Assembly: GCA_900543395.1 (NCBI GenBank)
Contig: UQQT01000008.1
Location: 1-64,000, forward strand
Source: an uncultured Oscillospiraceae bacterium
GTDB lineage: Bacteria > Bacillota > Clostridia > Oscillospirales > Acutalibacteraceae
Reading direction: 5' to 3'
DNA: 64,000 nt
The position numbers were made by a program, and so were the translations under genes. This document shows positions 6,786 through 16,868 of the stretch, piece after piece (within the stretch, counting starts at the first letter, position 1; each line of letters begins with the position of its first letter). A model generated the notes under the pieces. The model ran no database searches. It had not been told where the DNA came from and worked only from the letters and a program-made list of their open reading frames with translations.

Positions 6786-9700
6786 TTACCTCGCAGTTAC
6801 GGTAAACGAGAAAGTAAGTTTTTTATCTTCGTCGATCGTGTATTGTTTGAGCGTTTCGGGACCGCAGCTGTTGGAGCCTACACCTCTTACAAATCCGTCT
6901 AACGATACAACCGTCGAACTGACTCTTTCGATATCCTCACGGTGAAGAGCCTTTGTCAGATTCTCCTGCGTATAATCGTGCGCGGAGAACGTCAGTTTGT
7001 CGTCTGCATATACTTTAAGCATTGATCCGGAGTTATTTTTAAATTCAATATATTTAACGTCGGAATGATTCGAGTTGTCCTGCGGATAGATATAATCCTC
7101 ATGCATATCGTGAACATTCTGTTCATAAACGCCGATGGGAGACTGCGCATTAAAGTCGGAGAGATTCTCCCTTATTCCTCTGCCGAAATATTTAACGGTG
7201 TTAAACTGCTCGGGCAGTTCGACTATTACGCCGAAGCGTGGAAGCTTTAAATTAGCTTTCGTCGTTTTTTCAAGCGACAGAGTAACCTTAATATCTCCGT
7301 CGGAGCCGACAGAATAATTTATATCGCATCCGAATTTTTTTACAGAGCCTGCGCAGAGCGAATATGAAACAGAAATTTCGGCTCTGGAATTTTCGACGAA
7401 AACGTTAAACGATTCCGTTCTTTCGCAAAGCTTATCAAGAGAATGTCTTGCCCAAATTGATTTTATATTTCTGTCGTTGTCCGTAGGTGCTCTGAAAACG
7501 TTGGGCGTAAAGCCGATTATACCCGAAGCGGGGGCGGGATTTATAAATTCCGTATTATTCTTAATATAAGAAATAAGTTTTCCGCTCTTTTCGTCGAACG
7601 CAATCGTTCCGTTATTAAAATGAACGTATGTTGTGTCGTTGTCGTAGGAAACGGAAATCGAACCGCCGTCGGATAACGGAGCGCAGACCGGAACGTCGTT
7701 TAATATAATCTGTTCCTGCGCGATCTCGGACGAGTCGACGGTATATTTAAAGCTCATGATCCACGTTGATTTTTTGTCCGTGCGGATGTGCTTGATCCTG
7801 AAAGACTTTGACTCTTCGGGCGCGATATCCGCAGAGAATTCTCCGCCGTCGACGGATATTCCGTCCTTATCAAGCGACCATTTAATGTTGATATAACGCG
7901 AGGAACGGAATCTGTTTGTATTGGTAAATACGTATTCACCGTTTTCGTTTATCTCGGCTCTTATCGGACGGTAGCAGTTTTTCATTTCGAACGCACCCGT
8001 GTGCGGAGTCCTGTCGGGGTAGAAAAGTCCGTCTACGCAGAAATTGCCGTCGTGGCGTTTTTCGCCGTGATCTCCGCCGTAGGTATACTCGTTTTTATAT
8101 TTTTTATCATCCTTTGAATGTAATACGGAGTGATCCGCCCATTCCCAGATACAGCCGCCGGTTACGTTATCGTATTTAAGGAACAGACGACAGTAATCCT
8201 CGAGCGAACCGGGGCCTACGCCCATGGCGTGAGCGTATTCGCACAAAAACAGAGGCTTGGTTGAGTACGCTTTTTTCATAGCGGGCTTGTCGCCGTACGT
8301 CTTTTTGCCTATCGAATCGACCTCGTCCGGCGAGGGATACATTCTCGATATAACGTCGAATCCGTAAATTTTACTCGAACACGCGCCCTCGTAGTGAACG
8401 GGAATCGTCGTACCCCTTGACTTTAAATACTCATAGCATTTTATATGATTTTTAAGCCATCCCGATTCGTTGCCGAGAGACCACATCGTAATACTCGGGT
8501 GGTTTTTATCTCTCTCGTACATTCTGTGAACTCTGTCGAGATAGTGTTCTTTCCATTTTAAATTATCGCTTATTGCGTTGGGATCCCCGCAGTTATCTTC
8601 AATGCCGTGTGTTTCGATATCGGCTTCGTCGATAACGTATAATCCGTAAATATCGCACAGCGTGAGCATGATCGGGTCGGGGGGATAGTGCGACGTCCTG
8701 ACTGCGTTTACGTTAAACTCCTTCATTAGCTTAATGTCACGCAGATAATCCTCATGCGTCATGCAGTAACCGCGTACGGGGTGCGTGTCGTGGTGGTTTA
8801 CTCCTTTGAATTTAATCAGCTTATCGTTGAATTTGAATAAGTCCGTTTCTGTTTCGATATGCTTGAATCCCACGATATGACGTACTGTTTCGGTCTCTTC
8901 AGAGTCTTTTTTCAGCGTGATATAAAGCTCGTAAACCGAGGGGATTTCTGCGTTCCACTCTTTGATATTATTTAATTCGAAATCAAGAGAAGTATTGCCG
9001 TCCGCCTTTACGGTATTCGTATAGACGGTATTGTCTTTATCGAATAATTTAACGTCGAGCGTGTATGAATCCGTTTCTCCCGCAACTTTTACGTTAAGAG
9101 CGCACTTATAGCTTTCTCCGACTTTTTTATAATCGAAATGAAAATCGTCGATATGCGTTTTACCGCGTTTTGTTAAAAGAACGTCCCTTATGATTCCGTT
9201 CTCCCTGAACATATCCTGCGCTTCAAGATATGATCCCGTACTCCATCTGTAACTAAGCGCGATAAGCTCGTTCTCGCCCTCGGTCAGGTACTCGGTAATA
9301 TCATATTCGCTTGTGTTGTGCGTACCCTCGGAGTAGCCGACGTAGCTTCCGTTTACGTACACTTCGAGGTTGTTCGCCGCGCCGAGGAATGTAAGAACGT
9401 ACTGTTTTGACATGTCCGTTATTTTGAACTTTTTTCTGTAAATGCCCGCGGGCATATCCTCGGGGAGAGTCGGGCAGACGGTTGTAAATTCGTATTTCCA
9501 GTTTAAATACACGGGTTCGAGATAACCCGTTCTCTGCCAGACGGACGGAACTTTTATACTGTCGAATTTGACCCTCGACGAGTCGAATACATCGGGAACC
9601 TTTGCGCAGTGTTTGTAAAATTTAAAATCCCAGTCACCCGAGAGTACGGTTACCTCATCGGACAAATAACGTTCGTTCAAAACGTCCGTATTCTTTAAAT

Positions 9701-9803
9701 TGTCAAACGATGAATACGGTATAAAATAAGTTCTTGCGTCAAGAACATTGTCTTTAAAAATTTTAACGTTTCTGTAATTTGTTTTTTTGAGCGTGTATTT
9801 CAT
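6786..9803 (-). CDS. lacZ: Beta-galactosidase, GH2 LacZ type
   Basis: A 1005-residue cytoplasmic GH2 enzyme that hydrolyses terminal beta-galactosides. The usual five-domain length is present. N-terminal sugar-binding domain includes WQRTGYLEPVYLNWKYEF, the TIM barrel runs from about 330, with acid/base Glu446 in WSLGNESG and nucleophile Glu522 in LCEYAHAMG. The metal- and sugar-contact motif NHHDTHPVRG is also present. The C-terminal Bgal small-chain domain follows. It is the first gene of a two-gene unit with the GNAT-GH78 protein. SD GGAGGG precedes the ATG. The pairing with a rhamnosidase suggests breakdown of rhamnogalactan-type oligosaccharides, which is inference. Confidence 0.93.
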   Translation of the reverse strand: MKYTLKKTNYRNVKIFKDNVLDARTYFIPYSSFDNLKNTDVLNERYLSDEVTVLSGDWDFKFYKHCAKVPDVFDSSRVKFDSIKVPSVWQRTGYLEPVYLNWKYEFTTVCPTLPEDMPAGIYRKKFKITDMSKQYVLTFLGAANNLEVYVNGSYVGYSEGTHNTSEYDITEYLTEGENELIALSYRWSTGSYLEAQDMFRENGIIRDVLLTKRGKTHIDDFHFDYKKVGESYKCALNVKVAGETDSYTLDVKLFDKDNTVYTNTVKADGNTSLDFELNNIKEWNAEIPSVYELYITLKKDSEETETVRHIVGFKHIETETDLFKFNDKLIKFKGVNHHDTHPVRGYCMTHEDYLRDIKLMKEFNVNAVRTSHYPPDPIMLTLCDIYGLYVIDEADIETHGIEDNCGDPNAISDNLKWKEHYLDRVHRMYERDKNHPSITMWSLGNESGWLKNHIKCYEYLKSRGTTIPVHYEGACSSKIYGFDVISRMYPSPDEVDSIGKKTYGDKPAMKKAYSTKPLFLCEYAHAMGVGPGSLEDYCRLFLKYDNVTGGCIWEWADHSVLHSKDDKKYKNEYTYGGDHGEKRHDGNFCVDGLFYPDRTPHTGAFEMKNCYRPIRAEINENGEYVFTNTNRFRSSRYINIKWSLDKDGISVDGGEFSADIAPEESKSFRIKHIRTDKKSTWIMSFKYTVDSSEIAQEQIILNDVPVCAPLSDGGSISVSYDNDTTYVHFNNGTIAFDEKSGKLISYIKNNTEFINPAPASGIIGFTPNVFRAPTDNDRNIKSIWARHSLDKLCERTESFNVFVENSRAEISVSYSLCAGSVKKFGCDINYSVGSDGDIKVTLSLEKTTKANLKLPRFGVIVELPEQFNTVKYFGRGIRENLSDFNAQSPIGVYEQNVHDMHEDYIYPQDNSNHSDVKYIEFKNNSGSMLKVYADDKLTFSAHDYTQENLTKALHREDIERVSSTVVSLDGFVRGVGSNSCGPETLKQYTIDEDKKLTFSFTVTAR

Positions 9804-9878
9804 TGACAGCCCTCCGATATTATAAAATAATGTCGAATAAAGTATATCATGAGTTTACGTTTATATCAACAATTCGGA

Positions 9879-9907
9879 TTGAAATTAATAATATTTTCTG
9901 TTATAAT
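9879..9907 (+). promoter_or_regulatory. Promoter of the rlmCD-GH36-glycosyltransferase unit
   Basis: TTGAAA (9879-9884) and TATAAT (9902-9907) have 17-nt spacing. The expected start at about 9914 leaves only a few bases before the first ATG at 9921. A second in-frame ATG at 9939 is therefore also a candidate start. Confidence 0.6.
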
Positions 9908-9920
9908 TATTCTATAATTT

Positions 9921-11132
9921 ATGAACGGAAATAATTTGATGGATAAATATAAGAAAAATTCTCAAAAAAAATCATTCTGTCCCGCTGCGGGAAAGTGCGG
10001 AGGCTGTCAGCTTCAGAATATGAGTTATAAACGCCAGCTGGCTTTCAAACAGTCTAAGGTGGTTTCTCTGCTGGGCAAATACGCTCATGTTAACGATATA
10101 ATCGGTATGGATAATCCTGTAAAGTACAGAAATAAGGTGCAGTCCGCGTTCGGAGTTACCCGTTCGGGAAAAATAATATCCGGCGTGTATCAGTCGAGTA
10201 CGCATAATATCGTTTCGATCGATTCCTGCATGCTTGAAAATGAAACGGCGGACAGAATAGTCGTTGATATAAGAAGGCTTATGCCGTCGTTTAAACTGAC
10301 TGCGTACGACGAGAGGAGAGATCGCGGTTTTCTCCGTCATGTTCTGATACGCACCGGGCGCGTCAGCGGTGAGGTTATGGTCGTTCTCGTTACTGCCGTA
10401 CAGCGTTTTCCGTCAAAGAATAATTTTATAAAAGCACTGCTCGATCTTCATCCCGAGATCACAACGATAGTACAGAATATAAACGACAAATTTACGAGCA
10501 TGGTTTTAGGCGATAAACAGACTGTTTTGTACGGAAACGGATATATTACCGACGAATTATGCTCCCTTACATTCAGAATATCGCCGAAGTCCTTTTATCA
10601 GATAAATCCCGAACAGACGCAGAAGCTTTACAATAAGGCTATGGAGTTTGCGTGTCTTAAAGAAAACGAGACGGTTCTTGACGCGTACAGCGGTATAGGA
10701 ACCATCGGACTTTGCGCCGCAAAAAACGTTAAAAACGTAATCTGCGTTGAGAATAACCCCGAAGCCGTCCGCGACGCTAAAATCAACGCAAAGCTTAATA
10801 ATATAGAAAACGCTCAATTTTACTGCATGGACGCGGGCGAATTTATGACAGAACTTGCAAAAGAGAACGTACATATCGACATTGTCTTTACAGACCCGCC
10901 AAGAGCCGGATGCAGTAAGGAATTTTTAAACTGCGCGTGCGAACTCTCGCCGGACAGAATCGTTTATATTTCGTGTAATCCCGAAACGCAGGCGCGAGAC
11001 GTGTTTTACCTTACAAAACGCGGATATAAAGTAAGGAAAATTCAGCCGGTGGATCAATTTCCCTACACTTCACATATTGAGAATATCGTAATGCTCTCTA
11101 AAATAAAGGAGACGAAAGTTAATGAAAAATAA
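9921..11132 (+). CDS. rlmCD: 23S rRNA (uracil-5-)-methyltransferase, RlmCD/RumA type
   Basis: A 403-residue SAM-dependent RNA m5U methyltransferase of the TrmA/RumA family. The N-terminal Fe-S cysteine motif is CPAAGKCGGCQLQ. The SAM site is DAYSGIGTIGL, followed by TDPPRAGC and the catalytic cysteine in YISCNPETQARD. The usual N-terminal TRAM RNA-binding domain is absent: the protein starts directly at the Fe-S motif, as some clostridial members do. Which uracil (U747 or U1939) it modifies cannot be read from sequence. No strong SD precedes ATG 9921, and the start could be 9939. The next gene overlaps its end by 11 bp. Confidence 0.88.
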   Translation: MNGNNLMDKYKKNSQKKSFCPAAGKCGGCQLQNMSYKRQLAFKQSKVVSLLGKYAHVNDIIGMDNPVKYRNKVQSAFGVTRSGKIISGVYQSSTHNIVSIDSCMLENETADRIVVDIRRLMPSFKLTAYDERRDRGFLRHVLIRTGRVSGEVMVVLVTAVQRFPSKNNFIKALLDLHPEITTIVQNINDKFTSMVLGDKQTVLYGNGYITDELCSLTFRISPKSFYQINPEQTQKLYNKAMEFACLKENETVLDAYSGIGTIGLCAAKNVKNVICVENNPEAVRDAKINAKLNNIENAQFYCMDAGEFMTELAKENVHIDIVFTDPPRAGCSKEFLNCACELSPDRIVYISCNPETQARDVFYLTKRGYKVRKIQPVDQFPYTSHIENIVMLSKIKETKVNEK

Positions 11133-11928
11133 GACCGTTTCGCTGTGGGAAAACGACGTCCCTTTTTACAATGAAGAATACGGGGATTTTAAACCCGAAC
11201 TTGTCGATTATAATTTAAACGACGGAAAAAAACATCCGTGCTTTATCGTTATTCCCGGCGGCGGATATTCAATGAGGGCGGAGGATCATGAGGGAGACGT
11301 TATATGCGGAGAATTCAATAAACTTAACATCTCCGCTTACATGCTCCGTTACCGCGTTCATCCTTATTCGAAACCGTGTCAGGAGACAGATTTAAGACGC
11401 GCCGTTCGTCTTATCAGATATAATTCGGACAGATTGAATATCGACCCCGAAAAAATAGGGATACTCGGCTTCAGCGCGGGCGGACATCTTGCGTGCATGG
11501 GCGGACTGCGTTTTAACTGCGGAGAGGACGAAATACACGACGAAATTGATTCTGCAAGCGCAAGACCGGACGCGGTTTGTTCGTGCTACGCCGTCGCTTC
11601 GCTCGACGGTGAGATTACGCATTGGGGAACGAGAAACAATTTTCTTGGTGTTGACTCGAAGAACGACGAAACCGCAAAAAAGTATTCGTCCGAAAATATC
11701 GTCCCCGATGACGCTCCGCCGTTTTTTATATGGCATACAGAGGAGGACAGGAGCGTTGACTTTATAAATTCAATGCGATTGGCTGCCGCTTTGGGCGAGA
11801 AAAAAATACCTTTTGAATTAAATATATTCCCGTACGGAAATCACGGACTCGGGCTTGCGGAGGATATGCCCCTTGCTCGATCATGGTGGACGCGGTTTTC
11901 TGCGTGGCTTAAAGAATTCGGTTTTTGA
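11122..11928 (+). CDS. Alpha/beta hydrolase, acetyl-xylan-esterase-like
   Basis: A 268-residue cytoplasmic esterase/lipase-type hydrolase. The oxyanion loop is IPGGGYS, the nucleophile Ser118 sits in GFSAGGH, an acidic residue lies in HTEEDRSVDF and the catalytic His in YGNHGLGL. This pattern matches the BD-FAE/acetyl-esterase group often found beside glycoside hydrolases, where it removes acetyl groups from oligosaccharides. That role fits the GH36 gene 16 bp downstream. SD AAAGGAGA precedes the ATG, which overlaps the preceding gene. Confidence 0.85.
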   Translation: MKNKTVSLWENDVPFYNEEYGDFKPELVDYNLNDGKKHPCFIVIPGGGYSMRAEDHEGDVICGEFNKLNISAYMLRYRVHPYSKPCQETDLRRAVRLIRYNSDRLNIDPEKIGILGFSAGGHLACMGGLRFNCGEDEIHDEIDSASARPDAVCSCYAVASLDGEITHWGTRNNFLGVDSKNDETAKKYSSENIVPDDAPPFFIWHTEEDRSVDFINSMRLAAALGEKKIPFELNIFPYGNHGLGLAEDMPLARSWWTRFSAWLKEFGF

Positions 11929-11944
11929 AAGGACTGTATAAATA

Positions 11945-13633
11945 ATGATAAATCCCGCTTTAAGATTCAGATTTACAAAAGATAATACCGATTACGAGAC
12001 TGATGTTTTAAATCACGAGTCGTACGATATTAAACTCGGTATTACAGACTCGTCGATCAAGGCTGTCTTGACTCCTAAATGTGATATGACCTTGGGTGAA
12101 GTCCGACTGTCGTTTAATTATGATTATAACGGCGGCCTCTTTTTTGCAAACGGCTATCAGTCGTGGTCGACGTCGAAAGAGTATTCAAGGGATGAAAAAA
12201 TGACCGGCGTTACTCCGCTTGCCTTTTCATCCTCGCTTAAAAATTTAGCAGGTATATCGTCCGACTGCCGGTTCTGCGACGATATTAAAACTGCGGGTGT
12301 TTTTTGCAGTCATTGTTACACTTACATAAGACATAATGACGAAATCGAGCTTTTCGGTTCTCTTTCGGAGAAAAACGGATTTACGGTTTTTTATGCCGAC
12401 ATGAATTTGAACACTCTTGAAATTGCGAAAGACGCTTGCGGAGCCTTGCTTAAGGGCGGTGAAAAATACACACTGTTCGACATTGCCGTCATTAAGGGTA
12501 AATACGATGAGGTTTTTGATAAATATTTTGATTTATTCGGCATTCTTGCGCCCAAGGTTTCACACATGGCAGGTTATACGTCGTGGTATAATTATTTTCA
12601 GAAAATAAACGAGGAGATTATTCTAAGAGATCTTAACGCTCTTGACAGTGTAAAGGACAGTGTAAGCGTTTATCAGATAGACGACGGCTACGAAACGTTT
12701 GTCGGCGACTGGCTTGACCCCAACCCCGAGAAATTTCCTCACGGCATGGGCTATATAGCCGACGAAATTCATAAAAAGGGATATAAGGCGGGAATTTGGC
12801 TCGCGCCTTTTAATGTTCAGATTAAGTCGAGGATTTATAAAGAGCATCCCGACTGGGTTATAAAAAATTCAGACGGCAAGCCTTTGCTCGGCTGTCCGGG
12901 ATGGGGAGGAGCGTATACGCTCGACATTTATAACGAAGAAGCGCGCGCCTACATTCGCAGCTTCTTTGATGTTGTGTTAAACGACTGGGGCTATGATATG
13001 GTCAAGCTTGATTTCCTTTACTCACAGTGTCTTTATCCTCGAAACGGAAAATCGAGAGGTGCGATAATGTGCGAGGCAATGGCTTTTCTGCGCGAATGCT
13101 GCGGAGATAAGATTATTCTCGGCTGCGGAGTTCCGCTCGGCGCGGCGTTCGGATACGTTGACGCGTGCAGAATCGGCTGCGACGTTGATTTGAAATACAG
13201 CGGAAAGTATTATAACAAGCTCGGCATAAACAGTGAGATTCCGTCGGCGCAGAATTCGATTATAAACGCTATGTACCGCCGTCATCTGAACGGACGTGCG
13301 TTCTGCAGTGACCCGGACGTATTCTTTTTAAGATATTCCAACCTTAAATTCAATATGAATCAGAAAATTCTTTTGGGCGGAATCAATCACATATTCGGAG
13401 GCGTTCTGTTCGTTTCGGACAACGCCGGCGAATATGTTGAGTCCGATATCAAGGCGCTTAAATTGTTTTTCTCTGAAAATAAGAATATTAAAGTTCTTTC
13501 CGTTGACCGCGCCGTAGGCGATAAATACGTTATCCGTATTGAAAAGGACGGCAAAAAGGACGTTATATGGTTCTGTCTAAAGAACGGATTCGGCAATATG
13601 AATACGGTTCTCGGATTGTCGTCAAACAGATAA
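11945..13633 (+). CDS. Alpha-galactosidase, GH36
   Basis: A 562-residue cytoplasmic GH36 enzyme. An N-terminal beta-sandwich (NGYQSWSTS) is followed by a TIM barrel with SVYQIDDGYE, the aglycone motif GIWLAPF, the nucleophile Asp356 in MVKLDFLY and the probable acid/base in CRIGCDVDLKY (Asp413 or Asp415). GH36 enzymes release terminal alpha-galactose from raffinose-type sugars or galactomannan. It is shorter than the classical ~720-residue enzymes, mostly in the C-terminal domain. It lies in a run of close genes with the esterase upstream and two glycosyltransferases downstream. Confidence 0.88.
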   Translation: MINPALRFRFTKDNTDYETDVLNHESYDIKLGITDSSIKAVLTPKCDMTLGEVRLSFNYDYNGGLFFANGYQSWSTSKEYSRDEKMTGVTPLAFSSSLKNLAGISSDCRFCDDIKTAGVFCSHCYTYIRHNDEIELFGSLSEKNGFTVFYADMNLNTLEIAKDACGALLKGGEKYTLFDIAVIKGKYDEVFDKYFDLFGILAPKVSHMAGYTSWYNYFQKINEEIILRDLNALDSVKDSVSVYQIDDGYETFVGDWLDPNPEKFPHGMGYIADEIHKKGYKAGIWLAPFNVQIKSRIYKEHPDWVIKNSDGKPLLGCPGWGGAYTLDIYNEEARAYIRSFFDVVLNDWGYDMVKLDFLYSQCLYPRNGKSRGAIMCEAMAFLRECCGDKIILGCGVPLGAAFGYVDACRIGCDVDLKYSGKYYNKLGINSEIPSAQNSIINAMYRRHLNGRAFCSDPDVFFLRYSNLKFNMNQKILLGGINHIFGGVLFVSDNAGEYVESDIKALKLFFSENKNIKVLSVDRAVGDKYVIRIEKDGKKDVIWFCLKNGFGNMNTVLGLSSNR

Positions 13634-13637
13634 GCTG

Positions 13638-14693
13638 ATGAAAAAGATTGCTATTTTTCAAAAAGACCTTGATATCGGCGGAATCCAGCGTTCATTGCTT
13701 AATTTCGTTACGAATATGGATTTATCCGCATATGAGGTCGATTTGTTCCTCTTTAAAGAGCCGACGATTTGTACGCTTGAAGACTTAAAGGGTATAAACG
13801 TTACCGTTCTGAAGCCGTTATTTTATCTTAACAGGGTTGTTAAATTTGACGTTTTGTTAAAAAAATGCAATTTTGATTTGCCCGATAAGGAGTATGATCT
13901 TGCAATTGATTTTAACAGCTATTCAAATGAATGTGCTTTATGCGCCGTAAAGGTTAATGCAAAAAAGCGCGTTATGTGGATTCATAACGACCTTATTATT
14001 GAGTATAAGGAAAATCGGAAATACAGAATTCTGTTTTCCGCATTTAAAGGAAAATATAAGTATTTTGACGAATTTGTCGCGGTTTCACGCGGAATCGTCG
14101 CCCCGTTCCGTAAGCAGACGGGAATAGGAAACGACGTCAGAATAAGAGTTATTCCCAATACCATTAATACGCAGATGCTTTTCAAAAAAGCATCGGAACC
14201 CGTTGATTTTACAGTCGATCAAAGCAAGGTCAATTTCGTATTTGTCGGCAGATTCACCAAACAGAAGGGTATTGACATGCTTCTTGACTATTTTGCAGAA
14301 GCTCTTTCTTACAGAGCGGATATACATTTGTATCTGCTCGGCGACGGCTCCGAGCGTATAGCGGTAGAACAGCAGATAGCTTCTCTTAAAATCGGAGAAA
14401 ACGTCACTCTCGTCGGCAGCGTTGAAAATCCGTATCCGTATATGGATAAAATGGACGCGCTTGTGCTTACATCCCGTCATGAGGGGCAGGGAATGGTTCT
14501 TTGGGAGGCAAAGGCTCTCGGTCTTGATATTATTTTTTCAAAAAACCTTGAAAAATATAATGATTCTCTTGTCGGCAACCGCGATATTGTAAAGAGTATT
14601 GTTCTCGAGCAAAAACACACAAAGTCGAGAAATATGCTCGACAGCTATAATCTTAAAATAAAAAACAGTCTCTACGAGCTGTTTGACAGATAA
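13638..14693 (+). CDS. Glycosyltransferase family 4
   Basis: A 351-residue GT-B fold glycosyltransferase. The N-terminal domain begins MKKIAIFQKDLDIGGIQRSLLNF, with the GGI(Q)R acceptor loop typical of GT4. The C-terminal GT1 domain has FVFVGRFTKQKGIDMLL, LLGDGSER and a SRHEGQGMVLWEA block that binds the nucleotide sugar. No membrane segment is present. It starts 4 bp after the GH36 gene and ends 3 bp before a GT2 gene, so all are probably co-transcribed. It likely builds a cell-surface polysaccharide; the sugar is unknown. Confidence 0.88.
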   Translation: MKKIAIFQKDLDIGGIQRSLLNFVTNMDLSAYEVDLFLFKEPTICTLEDLKGINVTVLKPLFYLNRVVKFDVLLKKCNFDLPDKEYDLAIDFNSYSNECALCAVKVNAKKRVMWIHNDLIIEYKENRKYRILFSAFKGKYKYFDEFVAVSRGIVAPFRKQTGIGNDVRIRVIPNTINTQMLFKKASEPVDFTVDQSKVNFVFVGRFTKQKGIDMLLDYFAEALSYRADIHLYLLGDGSERIAVEQQIASLKIGENVTLVGSVENPYPYMDKMDALVLTSRHEGQGMVLWEAKALGLDIIFSKNLEKYNDSLVGNRDIVKSIVLEQKHTKSRNMLDSYNLKIKNSLYELFDR

Positions 14694-14696
14694 ACT

Positions 14697-15734
14697 ATGA
14701 CAGATTATAAATTCAGTGTAATTATCCCGGCATACAACTGCGCCGGCACTATAAAAAATGCGGTCGATTCCGTATTGAGTCAAAGCTATGATAATTTTGA
14801 ATTAATAATAGTAAACGACGGCTCGACAGATTCGACGACGGATGTTTTAAACGAAATAAGCATATCTGACGGCAGAGTTAAAACGTTTTATCAAAAAAAC
14901 TCGGGTCCCGCAAAAGCGAGAAATTTCGGCATTAAAAATTCGTCGGGAGACTATGTTTTATTCATTGATTCCGATGACCGATTTAATACGGGAGCATTTG
15001 AGAAAATAAACGGATATTTAAATGAGAATGAAACTCAAATGCTGATTTTCGGTTTTTCGCAGATTTTTACGGATTCGGGCAAACGAAAGGATTACCGTTT
15101 TGACTCAATGTATGCCGAAAAATTATCGGATATCGGCGCGCGGTTCGGTAAGCTGTACCGTTCGGATGTTTTAAATCAGGTGTGGAATAAGGCTTTTTTT
15201 AGGAAAATGCTTATTGACAATAATATTGTTTTTCCAGATTTAAAATACGGCGAGGACAGACTTTTCTGCGCGCAGTGCTTAAAATGTGCGAACGGAATTA
15301 AGATAGCCGACGACATTTTGTATGACTATATAATCGATTCGTCGTTAAGCCTTATTTCCGGCTGGTATGATAAAAAATTCTATGCGTGCAATGAAATTTA
15401 TAAAGAGTTTTCGTCGCTTTCTGATATTTGCGAGCCGTCGGGCGATAAACGAGATATTAAATATATGTATATGAAATCCGTATTGTCGTGCCTTACGGTG
15501 CTTTATTCAAAAAAATGCAAAAAATCAAACGCAGAAAAACAGTCCGATAACAAAAAGATAATATCATCTGATGAAATCTCGTCGGTACTCGATATTAAAT
15601 TCGATAAAGTCTCCGACGAAATCATACGGAAAATCCTCATTTCAAAAAACGTATTCCTCTCCTCTTTGCTTGCAAAAACGACTGTCTTTGCACAGGAAAA
15701 TATGACCTCGCTGTTCTTAAAACTTAAGGGTTAA
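14697..15734 (+). CDS. Glycosyltransferase family 2
   Basis: A 345-residue GT-A enzyme. FSVIIPAYNCAGTIKNAVDS and VNDGSTDST open the nucleotide-sugar fold; FIDSDDRF is the DXD metal site. The C-terminal third has no recognised domain and no membrane segment. It is coupled to the GT4 gene upstream (3-bp gap, no separate SD visible) and is the last gene before a bidirectional terminator. Role in surface glycan assembly is inferred from the pairing. Confidence 0.87.
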   Translation: MTDYKFSVIIPAYNCAGTIKNAVDSVLSQSYDNFELIIVNDGSTDSTTDVLNEISISDGRVKTFYQKNSGPAKARNFGIKNSSGDYVLFIDSDDRFNTGAFEKINGYLNENETQMLIFGFSQIFTDSGKRKDYRFDSMYAEKLSDIGARFGKLYRSDVLNQVWNKAFFRKMLIDNNIVFPDLKYGEDRLFCAQCLKCANGIKIADDILYDYIIDSSLSLISGWYDKKFYACNEIYKEFSSLSDICEPSGDKRDIKYMYMKSVLSCLTVLYSKKCKKSNAEKQSDNKKIISSDEISSVLDIKFDKVSDEIIRKILISKNVFLSSLLAKTTVFAQENMTSLFLKLKG

Positions 15735-15772
15735 ATTATATTTGTATTTTAGTTTTAACTATAAAAATATAA

Positions 15773-15810
15773 AAAATCTCGGAAGCATTTGAACTTCCGG
15801 GAATTTTTTT
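15773..15810. terminator. Bidirectional terminator between GT2 and ispG
   Basis: CGGAAG (15780-15785) pairs with CTTCCG (15794-15799). A T run lies to the right and an A run to the left, so it works for the convergent + and - transcripts. Confidence 0.75.
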
Positions 15811-15813
15811 ATA

Positions 15814-16860
15814 TTACATTTTTTCTATTTCTTCAAGAAGTGTGGGGAGGAGGTCGGCTTCGGGTAATTTTTTCAGGATTTCTCCCTTTTTGAATATGAG
15901 TCCGCATCCGTCGCCTCCGGCGATTCCGATGTCGGCTTCTCTCGCTTCTCCGGGGCCGTTTACGATGCAGCCCATTACCGCGACGGTAATTTGCTTATCG
16001 CAGTCCTTGAGTGCGTCTTCAACTTTTGAAGCAAGGGAAATAAGGTCGATTTTCGTTCTTCCGCACGTAGGACATGAAACGATATTCACTCCGTGTTTTC
16101 TGATTCCCAGAGCTTTTAATATATCATACGCGGCATAAACCTCGTTTACGGGGTCGGCGGTGAGCGAAACTCTCATAGTGTCACCGATTCCGTTTAATAA
16201 AAGCGCCCCCAGTCCCGCAGAGGACTTAATAATGCCCATGCGCTGTGTTCCGGCTTCGGTTATTCCGATATGTAACGGGTAATCGCATTTTTGTGAAATA
16301 AGACTATAAGCGTCATACGCTTTTTTTACGTCGGATGATTTTAATGAAATGACGATATTGTCAAAGTCGAATTTTTCAAGAAGCGACGTGTGGTAAAGCG
16401 CGCTTTCACATAGTGCCTCGGGCGTAGGGAAGCCGTATTTTGCGAGTATCTCTTTTTCAAGCGAACCGGAGTTTACGCCGACACGTATGGGAATATTCTT
16501 TTCCCGGCATTTGTCGGCGACCGCCTTAACCCTGTCGTCGGAACCGATATTTCCGGGGTTGATTCTGATTTTGTCAACGCCCGCTTCCGCACATTCGAGA
16601 GCGATTTTGTAATCAAAATGAATATCCGCAACAATGGGGACATTTATATTTTCTTTAAGCGCGTATACGGTTTTAACGCAGTCAAGATTCGGAACCGCGG
16701 TTCTGATTATTTCACATCCCGATTTTTCGAGTTGTTTAGCCTGTCTTACACAAGCCTCGGAATCCGACGCCGGCGTGTTGAGCATTGACTGAACGGCTAT
16801 CGGATTATCTCCTCCGATTTTGATATTCCCTATTCGCACTTCCTTTGTTTTTCTTCTCAT
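15814..16860 (-). CDS. ispG: 4-hydroxy-3-methylbut-2-en-1-yl diphosphate synthase (IspG/GcpE)
   Basis: A 348-residue enzyme of the MEP isoprenoid pathway that converts MEcPP to HMBPP using a [4Fe-4S] cluster. The start VRIGNIKIGGDNPIAVQSML is diagnostic, and the cluster cysteines are in VSCPTCGRTKID and GCIVNGPGEA. Compact bacterial (non-fused) form. I place the start at the ATG at 16860, 9 nt after the rseP stop, because AGGA lies about 11 nt upstream; a GTG at 16869 would have no spaced SD. Last gene of the pyrH-to-ispG operon. Confidence 0.95.
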   Translation of the reverse strand: MRRKTKEVRIGNIKIGGDNPIAVQSMLNTPASDSEACVRQAKQLEKSGCEIIRTAVPNLDCVKTVYALKENINVPIVADIHFDYKIALECAEAGVDKIRINPGNIGSDDRVKAVADKCREKNIPIRVGVNSGSLEKEILAKYGFPTPEALCESALYHTSLLEKFDFDNIVISLKSSDVKKAYDAYSLISQKCDYPLHIGITEAGTQRMGIIKSSAGLGALLLNGIGDTMRVSLTADPVNEVYAAYDILKALGIRKHGVNIVSCPTCGRTKIDLISLASKVEDALKDCDKQITVAVMGCIVNGPGEAREADIGIAGGDGCGLIFKKGEILKKLPEADLLPTLLEEIEKM

Positions 16861-16868
16861 TAAAAGCA

